The notes: generated by a model not told the origin, from the sequence alone. A stretch of DNA of 22,736 nt from Chitinophagales bacterium (GCA_020636495.1 JACJXQ010000011.1:1-22736); one strand, 5' to 3'; counted from the first letter of the stretch, positions 1-8,968 are shown. Made by a program: numbers and translations.

Positions 1-43
1 TTTCAGCTGATTTGTCTTTAGGTACTGTAATATATCTGTTCAT
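1..43 (-). CDS. 5' end of a minus-strand gene cut by the window edge
   Basis: An ATG on the minus strand at 43-41 opens a frame that stays open to base 1, reading MNRYITVPKDKSAE. It lies 24 nt downstream of the glycosyltransferase stop codon in the same direction, the spacing expected of the next gene in an operon. Fourteen residues are too few to name a family. It could also be a chance open stretch; the close co-directional spacing is the only support. Confidence 0.4.
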   Translation of the reverse strand, partial: MNRYITVPKDKSAE

Positions 44-67
44 TTTGCAGAGTGGTACTCACGCACA

Positions 68-1711
68 TTATTTGATCCGTAAAAAATAATAATCCATCAT
101 TGCTGCCTGTCTTGTGTCAGGATTGAGAAAAGCTGGTTTTAATTCGCTGATACGGAAACACTTACCGGTAGTAACAGTGTCATAATCCAATCCTTTCTCA
201 GTCAGCTTTGCCAGTCCCGAATTCTGTGTTATTACGTACTTGCCGGGCTCTATAGCAAAGCTGTCTCGTGAGATGACACCCTGTGCATAGAAATGGAAAG
301 AATTGAGCGGATCGACCATTTTATACTGAATGATGTCATCTGTAGCTACCTTCTTTTCTTTGATGCAGGCCGCCATCTGGTTGCCCAACTGGTAGTTCAT
401 CAAGGTATGATAAAAATGATTGGTCATAAAGAAATTGCTGAGCATAATAGCAGCGACACTCAGCCAGAACATTTTAGGCTGAATTGTTTTTTTGAAGGCT
501 ATGAATACCAGCACCGCCACTGCAATTATCCATAATATGAGCCATAAAGTGCTACCGGGAAAAACATAGGCAACCAACAATAGTACTACTCCAAGCAATA
601 AAAAGGAGATACCCCACTGTACCGGCTTGAATATGGCGTGTAGCTGGCCGTACCTATCGCCTTCAAAAAAGTCTTTCAGCAATACCGCAACCATAATAGC
701 CGCCAGCGGAAAGGCCACGAAAATATAGTGTGGCAGCTGGTAGTGCGAAGAGCCAAGCGCCAGGTATGATAGAATAAAACCACCTGTAGTCATCCATTCC
801 TGCCCGGGTTGCAGGCGGAATTTCTGTTTTACAAGTTCTACAATACGGATAATTAATGCCGGTATGAATAATAGTACCCATGGCAGGAAAGACCAGAGCA
901 TATTCACGAACAGGAAATCAATTCCTGCACCGTTGTTCCATGGGCTTTCGCCGGTTATCCTGCCGAAGCTTTGCGACCAGTAGAAAAAACGTAATCCTGA
1001 AACACCTGTCAGTCCGTTGACTATTTTGTTGGGTTGAGCATCAAACTGTTGATACAGGCCAATGCTCATCGGGATAAGCAGTAATGCCATCACAAGAATG
1101 CCCAATAAATATTGCCACCTGAAGAATTTACTCCATTGACGATGTAATGCCCAGTCTGTTGCAAAGCAAAATACAGGCACCATCAAGGCTACCGGCCCTT
1201 TGCTCATCATACCGAATGCAACAGCGCCGAAACCCAATAAGAGATGATATAGCTTGCCGTGCACATCCCATTCTTTTATCAGCCATATAGCGATCACAAC
1301 CCAGCTCGTCAGCATGGTATCCGTACGAATGTCATTGGTCATCAGGAACATACCCTGGCATGTACCAAATACCAGTGCTGCCATGCGTCCTGTAGCCTCG
1401 TCATATAGTAATCTTGCCAGCCTGTAAGTAGCATATATGGCAAATAGTGCGAATAATATGGATGGTAGTTTAAAACCAAAATTCCCCACGCCGAATATCT
1501 TCATACTCAAGGCACTTGCCCAGAACAGGAAAGGTGGCTTGTCCAGGTAATCGATACCCCGGTCGAACAACTGCAGGTAATTGCCGCTCTCCATCATCTC
1601 GCGGCTGATCTCCGCATATTGCGAGGCATCAATATCCATTACTCCCACACGTACGGCAGATATATGTAATATAGCAAGTAGTATAAAGACCCAGATCGGA
1701 ATTTTCGGCAT
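68..1711 (-). CDS. GT39/GT83-family (ArnT-like) membrane glycosyltransferase
   Basis: About 547 residues from the chosen start. This is a polytopic inner-membrane enzyme of the ArnT/dolichyl-phosphate-mannose mannosyltransferase class, which moves a sugar from a polyprenyl-phosphate carrier to an acceptor on the outer face of the membrane. Seen: an N-terminal membrane segment (about 5-22), then the first periplasmic loop with acidic residues D26 and D28, the YAEISREM stretch and the hallmark YLDKPP motif (55-60), followed by many hydrophobic segments and a soluble C-terminal tail. The frame is open to an ATG at 1762, but I prefer the ATG at 1711: it puts the membrane helix at the N terminus, avoids overlap with the divergent gene, and lies 18 nt after an exact TAnnTTTG promoter element (1737-1730). 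Donor and acceptor (lipid A, glycan or protein) cannot be told from sequence. It may be co-transcribed with the partial gene at 43. Confidence 0.85.
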   Translation of the reverse strand: MPKIPIWVFILLAILHISAVRVGVMDIDASQYAEISREMMESGNYLQLFDRGIDYLDKPPFLFWASALSMKIFGVGNFGFKLPSILFALFAIYATYRLARLLYDEATGRMAALVFGTCQGMFLMTNDIRTDTMLTSWVVIAIWLIKEWDVHGKLYHLLLGFGAVAFGMMSKGPVALMVPVFCFATDWALHRQWSKFFRWQYLLGILVMALLLIPMSIGLYQQFDAQPNKIVNGLTGVSGLRFFYWSQSFGRITGESPWNNGAGIDFLFVNMLWSFLPWVLLFIPALIIRIVELVKQKFRLQPGQEWMTTGGFILSYLALGSSHYQLPHYIFVAFPLAAIMVAVLLKDFFEGDRYGQLHAIFKPVQWGISFLLLGVVLLLVAYVFPGSTLWLILWIIAVAVLVFIAFKKTIQPKMFWLSVAAIMLSNFFMTNHFYHTLMNYQLGNQMAACIKEKKVATDDIIQYKMVDPLNSFHFYAQGVISRDSFAIEPGKYVITQNSGLAKLTEKGLDYDTVTTGKCFRISELKPAFLNPDTRQAAMMDYYFLRIK

Positions 1712-1729
1712 AGCTGAATTTTCTAATCG

Positions 1730-1737
1730 CAAAAATA
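1730..1737 (-). promoter_or_regulatory. -7 promoter element of the glycosyltransferase gene
   Basis: TATTTTTG on the minus strand fits the Bacteroidota -7 consensus TAnnTTTG exactly. It ends 18 nt before the ATG at 1711, placing transcription start near 1724, downstream of the alternative ATG at 1762. No clear -33 TTTG is seen at normal spacing. Confidence 0.55.
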
Positions 1738-1753
1738 GTTGCAATTTTAAGGA

Positions 1754-2785
1754 ATGTTGCATTTAAAGTATTATCCCTACGATCTGGCATTCAAATACCC
1801 GTTTACAACATATAAGGGGACAAAGACTGCGCAACCAATGCTGGTAGTGTCTTTGGGCACGGGCAGGCTGATGGGATTCGGTGAAGTAGGCGCTATAAGT
1901 TATTACAATGTTACGGTTGAAGGGATGATAGCGCAACTGGAAGCTAAAAAACATGTAATAGAACGTTACGCACTCACCAATCCTGAGCGTTTCTGGCATT
2001 TCCTGCACCACTTATTGCCGGGGCAGAATTTTCTTGTAGCGGCATTGGATATCGCTGCATGGGACCTGTATGCAAAAATGCGTGGCAAGCCTGTATATGA
2101 GTTGCTTGGCCTGAAATGGGAGCATACGCCAATTACGGATTATACAATTGGTATGGATAGTGTTGATGAAATGCTGGCTAAATTAAAAGCTAATCCATGG
2201 CCGCTGTACAAAGTAAAAGTTGGCAGGCCTGATGATATAGACCTGGTACGTGCTATACGGAACAATACAGATGCGGGGATAAGGGTAGATGCTAATGAAG
2301 GCTGGAGTTTTGAAGAAGCGAAACACCTTGTGCCGGAATTGAAAAAGCTGGGTGTGAGCATGATAGAGCAGCCGCTGCATCGTGATGAAGTAGAAGCACA
2401 AAAAGAACTGAAAAGTATATCGGGCATACCGCTTTTTGCAGATGAAAGTTGCCAGACGGAACCGGATATCAAAAAATGTACAGAGGGTTTTCATGGAGTG
2501 AACATCAAACTCGCCAAGTGTGGGGGTATCACACCTGCCGTGCGGATGATAGAGGAAGCGAAAAAGCTGGGGTTGAAGACGATGATAGGTGCTATGTGTG
2601 AGGCTACTATCGGCTCTGCAGCTATTGCCAGCCTGATGCCGATGCTGGACGAAGTGGATGCAGATGGGCCGCTTTTATTAAAAGAAGATGTAGCTACAGG
2701 CTTAACATACGACAATGGTGTTATCAGCCCGAGTGGTAAGCCGGGTTTGGGTATTAGCTTCAGGGGCGCAAAGTTTGAAAAATAA
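1754..2785 (+). CDS. Enolase-superfamily dipeptide epimerase (L-Ala-D/L-Glu epimerase type)
   Basis: 343 residues, normal length for the family. It epimerises the second residue of L-Ala-D-Glu released from peptidoglycan, so that murein peptides can be recycled or catabolised; it acts in the cytoplasm. Seen: the N-terminal capping domain, then the barrel with the catalytic KxK (K153, K155), metal ligands D179 (RVDAN), E205 (MIEQP) and D230 (FADES), the opposite lysine in NIKLAKCGG (K252/K255), and a DxD (D302, D304) at the last barrel strand, which in Ala-Glu epimerases holds the dipeptide amino group. That DxD is why I prefer dipeptide epimerase over muconate cycloisomerase or o-succinylbenzoate synthase. 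The exact dipeptide specificity is inferred. It stands next to murB on the same strand, a second peptidoglycan gene, and is divergent from the glycosyltransferase. Confidence 0.9.
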   Translation: MLHLKYYPYDLAFKYPFTTYKGTKTAQPMLVVSLGTGRLMGFGEVGAISYYNVTVEGMIAQLEAKKHVIERYALTNPERFWHFLHHLLPGQNFLVAALDIAAWDLYAKMRGKPVYELLGLKWEHTPITDYTIGMDSVDEMLAKLKANPWPLYKVKVGRPDDIDLVRAIRNNTDAGIRVDANEGWSFEEAKHLVPELKKLGVSMIEQPLHRDEVEAQKELKSISGIPLFADESCQTEPDIKKCTEGFHGVNIKLAKCGGITPAVRMIEEAKKLGLKTMIGAMCEATIGSAAIASLMPMLDEVDADGPLLLKEDVATGLTYDNGVISPSGKPGLGISFRGAKFEK

Positions 2786-2801
2786 TTCAGCGTCGTATTT
2801 C

Positions 2802-2809
2802 TATTTTTG
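2802..2809 (+). promoter_or_regulatory. -7 promoter element for murB, predicting a leaderless mRNA
   Basis: TATTTTTG matches TAnnTTTG exactly and lies between the epimerase stop (2785) and murB. Only 6 nt separate it from the ATG at 2816, so transcription would begin at or within a few bases of the start codon. A TTTG lies upstream at 2774-2777, but its 24-nt spacing is longer than usual. murB may also be read through from the epimerase gene. Confidence 0.45.
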
Positions 2810-2815
2810 TTGCAG

Positions 2816-3829
2816 ATGCAGGTACAGGAAAATATTTCATTACAACCATATAATACATTTGGCATAGCGGCCAATGCAGCCCGTTTTGTGACATTGACCG
2901 ATAGGGCACAACTGGAAGAAATAACCGGAGATGATACCCTGCCTGCTGAGAAGCATATTATTGGCGGTGGTAGTAATATCTTGCTGACAGGTGACGTGCA
3001 GGGGCTGACCATACATAATCAACTAAAGGGTATAGAGGTACTTAAAGAAGATGATGACCATATATGGGTAAAGGTTGGCTCGGGCGAGGTATGGCACGAG
3101 TGGGTGATGTATGCCATAAAGAATAATTGGGCGGGTATAGAGAACCTTGCATTGATACCGGGGACAGTAGGGGCAGCACCTATGCAGAATATCGGTGCTT
3201 ATGGAGTGGAGGTGAAAGATGCGATAGACGAAGTGACAACATGGTTGTGGGATGAGAAAAAATACATCACATACAAAAATGAACAATGCAGGTTTGGTTA
3301 CAGGGATAGCATTTTCAAGCACGAACTGAAAGGTAAAGCGTTTATTATAGATGTCACGTTCAGGCTGAATAAACGTCCCGTATTTCATACGAGTTATGGT
3401 GCTATACAGCAAGAGCTGGATAGAACATGTATTACAGACCTATCCATCAAGGCCATTGCAGATGCAGTGATAACTATACGTAGCAGCAAATTACCTGATC
3501 CGAAACAAATAGGTAATGCAGGTAGCTTTTTTAAAAATCCTACTATACCAACAACCCAATATGATGAACTAAAAAAACAATATGCAGAAATACCTTCGTA
3601 TCCAGTGGATGAAGGGTTTGTAAAAGTACCGGCAGGGTGGCTGATAGAGCAGTGCGGTTATAAAGGTTATAAAACAGGCCATACGGGCGTGCATGATAAA
3701 CAGGCGCTGGTGTTGGTGAATCACGGTGGTGCCAATGGTAGAGAGGTTTGGGCATTGTCAGAAACTATCTTGCAGGCTGTTCAGCAGAAATATGGTATTG
3801 TACTGGAGCGTGAAGTGCAGGTCTGGTAA
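2816..3829 (+). CDS. murB: UDP-N-acetylenolpyruvoylglucosamine reductase
   Basis: 337 residues. MurB uses FAD and NADPH to reduce UDP-GlcNAc-enolpyruvate to UDP-MurNAc, the second committed step of peptidoglycan precursor synthesis, in the cytoplasm. Seen (numbering from the ATG): PYNTFGI near the N terminus, the FAD-binding segment with IGGGSNILL (about 49-57), IPGTVGAAPMQNIGAYG (about 115-131), the catalytic arginine in GYRDSIFK (R163), the proton-donor serine in GNAGSFFKNP (S237), and the C-terminal glutamate in LEREV (E333). All three active-site residues of the E. coli-type (type I) enzyme are present. A TTG at 2807 would add three residues; I prefer the ATG at 2816 because the added codons overlap the promoter element. 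The stop codon abuts that of the convergent kinase with no base between them. Confidence 0.97.
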   Translation: MQVQENISLQPYNTFGIAANAARFVTLTDRAQLEEITGDDTLPAEKHIIGGGSNILLTGDVQGLTIHNQLKGIEVLKEDDDHIWVKVGSGEVWHEWVMYAIKNNWAGIENLALIPGTVGAAPMQNIGAYGVEVKDAIDEVTTWLWDEKKYITYKNEQCRFGYRDSIFKHELKGKAFIIDVTFRLNKRPVFHTSYGAIQQELDRTCITDLSIKAIADAVITIRSSKLPDPKQIGNAGSFFKNPTIPTTQYDELKKQYAEIPSYPVDEGFVKVPAGWLIEQCGYKGYKTGHTGVHDKQALVLVNHGGANGREVWALSETILQAVQQKYGIVLEREVQVW

Positions 3830-6800
3830 CTAAGCCTCATTGCCATTGGCAATGGGGACAGTAATATAAAAAGTAGTGCCTTTACCGGGTACAGTTTCAA
3901 AACGGATAGTCCCTTTCCAGAATTCAATGATCTTTTTAGTCATGGCAAGGCCAAGTCCTGTACCCGATGATTTTGTGGTAAAATATGGCTGAAATATTCT
4001 GCCTACAGCATCCGGCTCAATGCCTGTTCCATTGTCGGAAAAGGCTATCAATGCATCATCTCCTTCTTCTGTAATAGAAACCACCACCTTACCTTCCCTG
4101 TCTTCAGGTATAGCCTGCACTGCATTTTCCAACAGGTTGTTGCATACACGTAACAGTTGACTTTTATCCGTATATACATCCAACCTGCGGTTATACCTCT
4201 TGAACGTAACGGTAACTTCACTTTGATTTTTATACAGGTCTACTGTTTTCTGCAGCAGTTCGTTCAGATCAAATTTTTCAGGGCGTGCTTCTGGCATCTT
4301 GGCAAAATCTGAAAACTCTGATGCTATATAAGACAGGTTGTTGATCTGCTCGATCAGCGATTCTGAAACCTTTTTCGCCAGCTCATTTACATTAGGGTAG
4401 TTGTTAGACAATGCCTGCTGCAGATACTGAATGTTCAGCTTCATAGGAGTTAGCGGGTTCTTTATCTCGTGCGCAACCTGTTGTGCCATTTCTCGCCACG
4501 CTCCCTCACGCTCGTTCTGTGCCAGCAGCCTGGCATTCTCTTCCGCTTTCTTTACCATTTTGTTGTACTCATTCACCAGCAGTCCTATTTCATCATCATA
4601 TGGCCAGCTTACGGGCTCATTCTTACTCAGGCTGAATTTGCTGAAACTCTTGATAACGATACTCAGCGATTTTGTGATCCATCGGGTGATGAAAACAGTA
4701 AGTACCCCTGACAGCAGAAAAACAAAGGCATATAAATTGATAAGTCCTACCAGTATGCTCGATATCTGAAAGTTTAGTTCTTTTTCTGATGAGAAGAAAG
4801 GAACATTGATATAGCCTAGTGTCTGCCCGTTCTTATTGGTAATAGGTTTGTAGCACGACACATAGGATAATGAACCTATGTGTTCATCCTGTATCAGGAA
4901 CTGGTGCCCGCGCACGGCCAACTCGTAATAAGCTTCCGGTGGAATGATACGTGCAAACAGGTTTTTGTTATATATATCCTCCTGCGACGTGACACTCAAT
5001 ACACCGCTGGCATGATACAGATTAATATCTATTTTCTGAGCATTGGACAATCCGGTAATAAAATACTTGAAGGTATTGGTAGCCACCAGTTTATTATAAT
5101 CATCCGGGCTGTCAAGCGACCTTTCATCTTTCAGGAACTGTAGTGTGGCTCTTTCAACCAACTGCATCACCAGTTGTTGTTTCTTCCTGCTGTTTTGTTT
5201 GTATTGCAGGGTAAAGAATACGATAGTGATGACACCTATGATAATGAACGACACAAATACAATACCCAGGAACGAGATATGTATCCTCCGTCGCAAAGTA
5301 AAGTTGATGAGCTTCTCAGACTTTTCACTCCGTAATATAAACAGTAGATATATCCTGTAGAGGATCGACACCAAAGACAATATCATCTGTATGCCGAACA
5401 GGTAAGAGAATAGCGTAATGCTCTCTAACCACAACCTGTGATACCTGATTACAAAAACAGTTTTCCCATTGTCCAGTTCAGTCTGCAGTTCCGAGGAATT
5501 GGAATACTCCCTGAATCTATAATGACTAGTAATAGTGTCTGTGTTATATACAGGAAAATTATAGTCACTGGTTTGTGTAAGTAACCTGTTATTTACGTAA
5601 ACACCATAGGAATAACCTTCTTCGTTTCTATTGCCTTCAGCCGTGCCCGGTTGCAAAAGTTCAGGATAGACGGTCTGACCTGTTGATTCTTTTACGGCCA
5701 TGTCTATAAATACAAACCCCAGCCTTTCGCCCAACAAGCTGTCGCCGGATGTGATAGGTATTTCGGCAAGGTAATACCTTCCGTCCTGTGCGTCCTCCCT
5801 ATAATATAGTGTCGATGTAATGGTAGGCTCCGCATTCTTTACCAGTCTTATTAATGTATTATAACTGAGTGTATCATTGTTATAAAGGCTACGGCCCATA
5901 TCATCATATATGAGCAGCTTGCATTGGTATTTGTTCATGTGTCCGCCTAAATACAAGGCATCGAAACGTTCCTCGAGTTCTTTTCTCTTTGTCCTGCCGG
6001 GATAGGCCAGAAATGATTTTAAGACCGGGTCTTCCGAAATATTATCCGCAAGTGCTCTAAAAGCAAATTCTGTAATGTCATCCCTTTGCTGCACAACTTT
6101 TTCTGCAAAGTGCAGCCTGGCTTCATGCTCTTTGGTGTAATTAAAATACTGGAGTATGCCTGTGCAGAATGCAAAAATAAAAGCTGACCAGAATATCATT
6201 TGCGGTGAGAACAGGTCAGGTGCAGGCATGAGTTTTTTTACATCCAGCAGCATAATGAATACCAACAACCAAACCAGCAAACCGATAGACACATATATAC
6301 TGGTGACCGTATCGCTGAGCAATATCATCACCATACCAACCATAGCCAGCAGTAGGTATTTCAGCCATTTATTCGCTATCAGTATACTCAATTGCAGGCT
6401 GAACAGGTACACCACCATAAACGAAGCCGTGGTGATAATAGCAATGATAAACAGTCCTATTATCGTATAGGTAGAGATGGTATAGAAATGGCTTACATCG
6501 AATGAGATCTTTGAGTCTGTGATCAGAGAACTGACAATATTGATGTATGCAAAAGAATATACCAATATCGCAATGACAAACCCGGTTGCAAGCAACCACC
6601 TTACAGGAACAGCTATACGGAGTTCTGCCAGGAAATCATGTTTTGCATGCCGAACAACGAACAGTACCAGCCACAAAAACAATACGGCATTCACCAACAA
6701 TTGCCCCAACGAATTCAATAATATACTTGCTGCATATAGTTGTGGCCTGAATATGGGAAGCTCCTCAAGGTTGAAAGGTAACCCATAATGATAGGTAAGC

Positions 6801-7564
6801 ACACGGAAAGTGAGAATGATTCCTCCCAATAAAAAGAATCCCGACCAGAAAGACCGTTTACGGGTATAGTAGGTAGTAATGAGTTGTAGCCAAAAAACAG
6901 TGAATAGTAAAGCCCCCAGTAACAAGCTTGCTATGACAGCACCGGGTATCCATTGCGGCAGGTTCTGTGTTTTGAAGGTTACATGAAAAACAGTTTCACC
7001 GTCTATTTCTTTTACCGGGTAACTATCAGCATTAGCACGGGATGATACGGTTGAACTTACAGGAATATAATCAGCAGCTTCAAAGGAGGAATGCAGGTAG
7101 CTGTTCTCAAAAGGGTAAGTGGTGACGATCGGGTAGAGTACAACTATCTTTTCATTCCCTTTATTGCTATCCGGCTCCAGGCAGCTTTTCACAAACTTGC
7201 CCCTGTCGTTAAAGTACAATTCTGTTTTGCCCCTTGGAGACGGTGGCTCGCAATCCGCCAGCACTTTATTATTGTTCCAGAATATGATGGTGTCGTTGCG
7301 ATAAGCATACAGTCCAAACTGTTGCCGGGTGAGATAGGTAATGTCTGCGCTGTTCAGTGAACCTGAGAATATCCTTTTTACCAGTTCCGTATTGCCCGAC
7401 ACCTGCCCGAAAGCAGCCTGCTTCCTGTGCAGGTCCTGCTCAATGGTATGGGCCATATTCTCTGGCAATACGCACAGGCTCTTCTGGTAATAACGGGCTA
7501 TCACCAGCCCCCACATCAGCAGTGCCAGTATCAGCCAGCCTTTATATGGATATTTTTTGAACAC
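3830..7564 (-). CDS. Large multi-pass NtrY-like sensor histidine kinase
   Basis: 1244 residues, far longer than a typical histidine kinase. It should sense a signal at or in the inner membrane and phosphorylate a response regulator, which is not encoded in this window. Seen: membrane segments near 9-26, 207-229, 240-257, 277-303, 322-345, 363-390, 400-417, 421-441, 455-475, 718-744, 764-787 and 937-960; extracytoplasmic stretches about 30-205, 480-715 and 790-935; a HAMP-like linker about 955-1010; the H-box VAHEIKNPLTP with phospho-acceptor H1032; N-box NNLLENAVQA (1142-1151); G1 DNGTG (1177-1181); and G2 GTGLG (1201-1205). The HEIKNPLTP form of the H-box is typical of NtrY. The start is a GTG at 7564, 7 nt after the mazG stop; the next methionine (M18) would cut into the first membrane helix, so GTG is the better choice. 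It is the last gene of ubiX-mazG-kinase, and all ATP-binding motifs look intact. Confidence 0.9.
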   Translation of the reverse strand: MFKKYPYKGWLILALLMWGLVIARYYQKSLCVLPENMAHTIEQDLHRKQAAFGQVSGNTELVKRIFSGSLNSADITYLTRQQFGLYAYRNDTIIFWNNNKVLADCEPPSPRGKTELYFNDRGKFVKSCLEPDSNKGNEKIVVLYPIVTTYPFENSYLHSSFEAADYIPVSSTVSSRANADSYPVKEIDGETVFHVTFKTQNLPQWIPGAVIASLLLGALLFTVFWLQLITTYYTRKRSFWSGFFLLGGIILTFRVLTYHYGLPFNLEELPIFRPQLYAASILLNSLGQLLVNAVLFLWLVLFVVRHAKHDFLAELRIAVPVRWLLATGFVIAILVYSFAYINIVSSLITDSKISFDVSHFYTISTYTIIGLFIIAIITTASFMVVYLFSLQLSILIANKWLKYLLLAMVGMVMILLSDTVTSIYVSIGLLVWLLVFIMLLDVKKLMPAPDLFSPQMIFWSAFIFAFCTGILQYFNYTKEHEARLHFAEKVVQQRDDITEFAFRALADNISEDPVLKSFLAYPGRTKRKELEERFDALYLGGHMNKYQCKLLIYDDMGRSLYNNDTLSYNTLIRLVKNAEPTITSTLYYREDAQDGRYYLAEIPITSGDSLLGERLGFVFIDMAVKESTGQTVYPELLQPGTAEGNRNEEGYSYGVYVNNRLLTQTSDYNFPVYNTDTITSHYRFREYSNSSELQTELDNGKTVFVIRYHRLWLESITLFSYLFGIQMILSLVSILYRIYLLFILRSEKSEKLINFTLRRRIHISFLGIVFVSFIIIGVITIVFFTLQYKQNSRKKQQLVMQLVERATLQFLKDERSLDSPDDYNKLVATNTFKYFITGLSNAQKIDINLYHASGVLSVTSQEDIYNKNLFARIIPPEAYYELAVRGHQFLIQDEHIGSLSYVSCYKPITNKNGQTLGYINVPFFSSEKELNFQISSILVGLINLYAFVFLLSGVLTVFITRWITKSLSIVIKSFSKFSLSKNEPVSWPYDDEIGLLVNEYNKMVKKAEENARLLAQNEREGAWREMAQQVAHEIKNPLTPMKLNIQYLQQALSNNYPNVNELAKKVSESLIEQINNLSYIASEFSDFAKMPEARPEKFDLNELLQKTVDLYKNQSEVTVTFKRYNRRLDVYTDKSQLLRVCNNLLENAVQAIPEDREGKVVVSITEEGDDALIAFSDNGTGIEPDAVGRIFQPYFTTKSSGTGLGLAMTKKIIEFWKGTIRFETVPGKGTTFYITVPIANGNEA

Positions 7565-7571
7565 TTATTGT

Positions 7572-8336
7572 CTATTCCATTTCTTTAGCCTTGTTCCATA
7601 AAGCGTCCATCTCTTCAAGGGTCATCTCCTGCAAAGCCTTATTTTGCTCAGCGGCCATTTTTTCAATGTGTTGAAAACGGCGTATGAATTTTTTGTTGGT
7701 TCTCTCTAATGCAATTTCCGGGTCTACTTTTACAAAGCGGGCATAGTTGACCAGTGCGAACATTACATCACCAAACTCATCTTCGATCTTTTCATGCTCG
7801 CCAGTGCCTACCGCTTCATACAGTTCCTGCATTTCTTCCTCTACCTTCTCGCGCACCTGTTCTGTCGTATCCCATTCAAAACCTACCTGTTTGGTCTTTC
7901 CCTGCAAGCGAACAGCTTTTACTACTGCCGGCAACGATTTAGGTACGCCACTTAATATAGATTTCTTCCCCTCTTTCAGTTTCAGTTGCTCCCAGTTCTG
8001 CTCCACCTGTTGTTCATTCTCTACCAGCACACTGCTGTATATATGCGGGTGACGGGCCACCAGCTTATTACACACCCCCTCTATCACGTCATCCAGGGTA
8101 AACAGGTTCTTTTCAGCACCTATCTTACTGTAAAATACAATATGCAGCAGTAAATCTCCCAATTCTTCTTTTATGCCCGTCCAGTCGTCATCCAGTATAG
8201 CATCCGCCAGCTCATAGGTTTCCTCTATGGTTTGTATCCTGAGAGTTTCAGCTGTTTGCTTTTTGTCCCAGGGACATTGCTCCCTGAGTTCATCCATTAT
8301 TTTCCTAAGCCTTTCTATCGATTGAGAATATTGCAT
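7572..8336 (-). CDS. mazG: Nucleoside triphosphate pyrophosphohydrolase MazG
   Basis: 254 residues, the full two-repeat form. MazG hydrolyses (d)NTPs to the monophosphate and pyrophosphate and is linked to nucleotide-pool cleaning and, in E. coli, to lowering ppGpp. Seen: CPWDKKQT near the N terminus; first repeat with the metal-binding EETYEL (E38, E39, E42) and EELGD (E57, E58, D61); second repeat with EEEMQEL (166-172) and EDEFGD (E185, E187, D190). The reading frame is open to an ATG at 8366 inside ubiX, but MQYSQ at 8336 is the normal N terminus and sits 4 nt after the ubiX stop, which points to translational coupling. The kinase gene follows after 7 nt. Confidence 0.95.
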   Translation of the reverse strand: MQYSQSIERLRKIMDELREQCPWDKKQTAETLRIQTIEETYELADAILDDDWTGIKEELGDLLLHIVFYSKIGAEKNLFTLDDVIEGVCNKLVARHPHIYSSVLVENEQQVEQNWEQLKLKEGKKSILSGVPKSLPAVVKAVRLQGKTKQVGFEWDTTEQVREKVEEEMQELYEAVGTGEHEKIEDEFGDVMFALVNYARFVKVDPEIALERTNKKFIRRFQHIEKMAAEQNKALQEMTLEEMDALWNKAKEME

Positions 8337-8340
8337 ACGT

Positions 8341-8898
8341 TTAATTTTCCTGCCATTTATAACCATCTGTTTCTATTCCGGCAAGGTGTAGCGCACGATG
8401 CACTACAGTATAAGCTACTTCTTCTACTGTAGCAGGTTTGCTATAAAATGATGGTGTAGCCGGGCATATGATACCGCCTGCTTCTGTAATGGTTGTCATA
8501 TTGCGCAAGTGCACCAGGCTGTATGGTGTTTCACGTACTATACACACCAGCTTGCGGCGTTCTTTCAGCATCACGTCAGCAGCACGGGTTATCAGGTCGT
8601 TGCTGATGCCTGCGGCTATACGTCCGGCAGTACCCATACTGCAAGGACAGATGATAAGAGCGCTGTAAGAAGAGCTACCGGAAGCAAATGGCGCCATAAA
8701 GTCGTTCTTACTCCATATTTTATAAGGGTAATGCTTATAGTCCTCATTGCCCAACTCATGTTCCCATACCGTGTATGCATTGTCCGTCCAGATCAGGCTC
8801 ACCTCATCTATCTTATCCTTCAGTTTTAACAGCGTATCCAATAAAACCTTCGCATATATAGCTCCACTGGCTCCTGTCATTGCTACAGCTATCTTCAT
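8341..8898 (-). CDS. ubiX: Flavin prenyltransferase UbiX
   Basis: 185 residues, usual family length. UbiX attaches a dimethylallyl group to reduced FMN, making the prenyl-FMN cofactor needed by UbiD-type decarboxylases; no ubiD gene is present here. Seen: TGASGA (8-13) for FMN binding, the SGSSSYSA and CPCSMGTAGRIAAG region (about 73-97), RETP (122-125) and the LRNM helix start (131-134), all typical UbiX/Pad1 signatures. It is the first gene of a compact operon with mazG and the kinase, with an exact TAnnTTTG element 35 nt upstream. UbiX is preferred over other members of the flavoprotein family, such as the phosphopantothenoylcysteine decarboxylase domain, because of the RETP and GISNDLI segments. 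Confidence 0.94.
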   Translation of the reverse strand: MKIAVAMTGASGAIYAKVLLDTLLKLKDKIDEVSLIWTDNAYTVWEHELGNEDYKHYPYKIWSKNDFMAPFASGSSSYSALIICPCSMGTAGRIAAGISNDLITRAADVMLKERRKLVCIVRETPYSLVHLRNMTTITEAGGIICPATPSFYSKPATVEEVAYTVVHRALHLAGIETDGYKWQEN

Positions 8899-8933
8899 AT
8901 ATCTAAATTATTCTAATTATCACAAGACTTTAA

Positions 8934-8941
8934 CAAAGCTA
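8934..8941 (-). promoter_or_regulatory. -7 promoter element of the ubiX-mazG-kinase operon
   Basis: TAGCTTTG on the minus strand matches TAnnTTTG exactly, 35 nt before the ubiX ATG. It lies in the 70-nt divergent gap shared with the thioredoxin-like gene. No good -33 TTTG is apparent. Confidence 0.5.
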
Positions 8942-8955
8942 CATGGAAATAATCG

Positions 8956-8963
8956 TAAATTCG
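8956..8963 (+). promoter_or_regulatory. Possible -7 element of the thioredoxin-like gene
   Basis: TAAATTCG differs from TAnnTTTG at one position and lies 5 nt before the ATG at 8969, the same short spacing as at murB and the CoA-transferase gene. It is a weak call because the match is imperfect. Confidence 0.25.
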
Positions 8964-8968
8964 TAAGC

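Noticed and set aside
1712..1762. Longer N terminus of the glycosyltransferase from the ATG at 1762
   Set aside because: It overlaps the divergent epimerase gene, adds a non-membrane stretch before the first helix, and lies upstream of the likely transcription start implied by the TAnnTTTG element at 1737-1730.
8337..8366. MazG start at 8366 overlapping ubiX
   Set aside because: The ten extra residues are coding for the ubiX end in another frame; the ATG at 8336 gives the normal MazG N terminus and a 4-nt gap.
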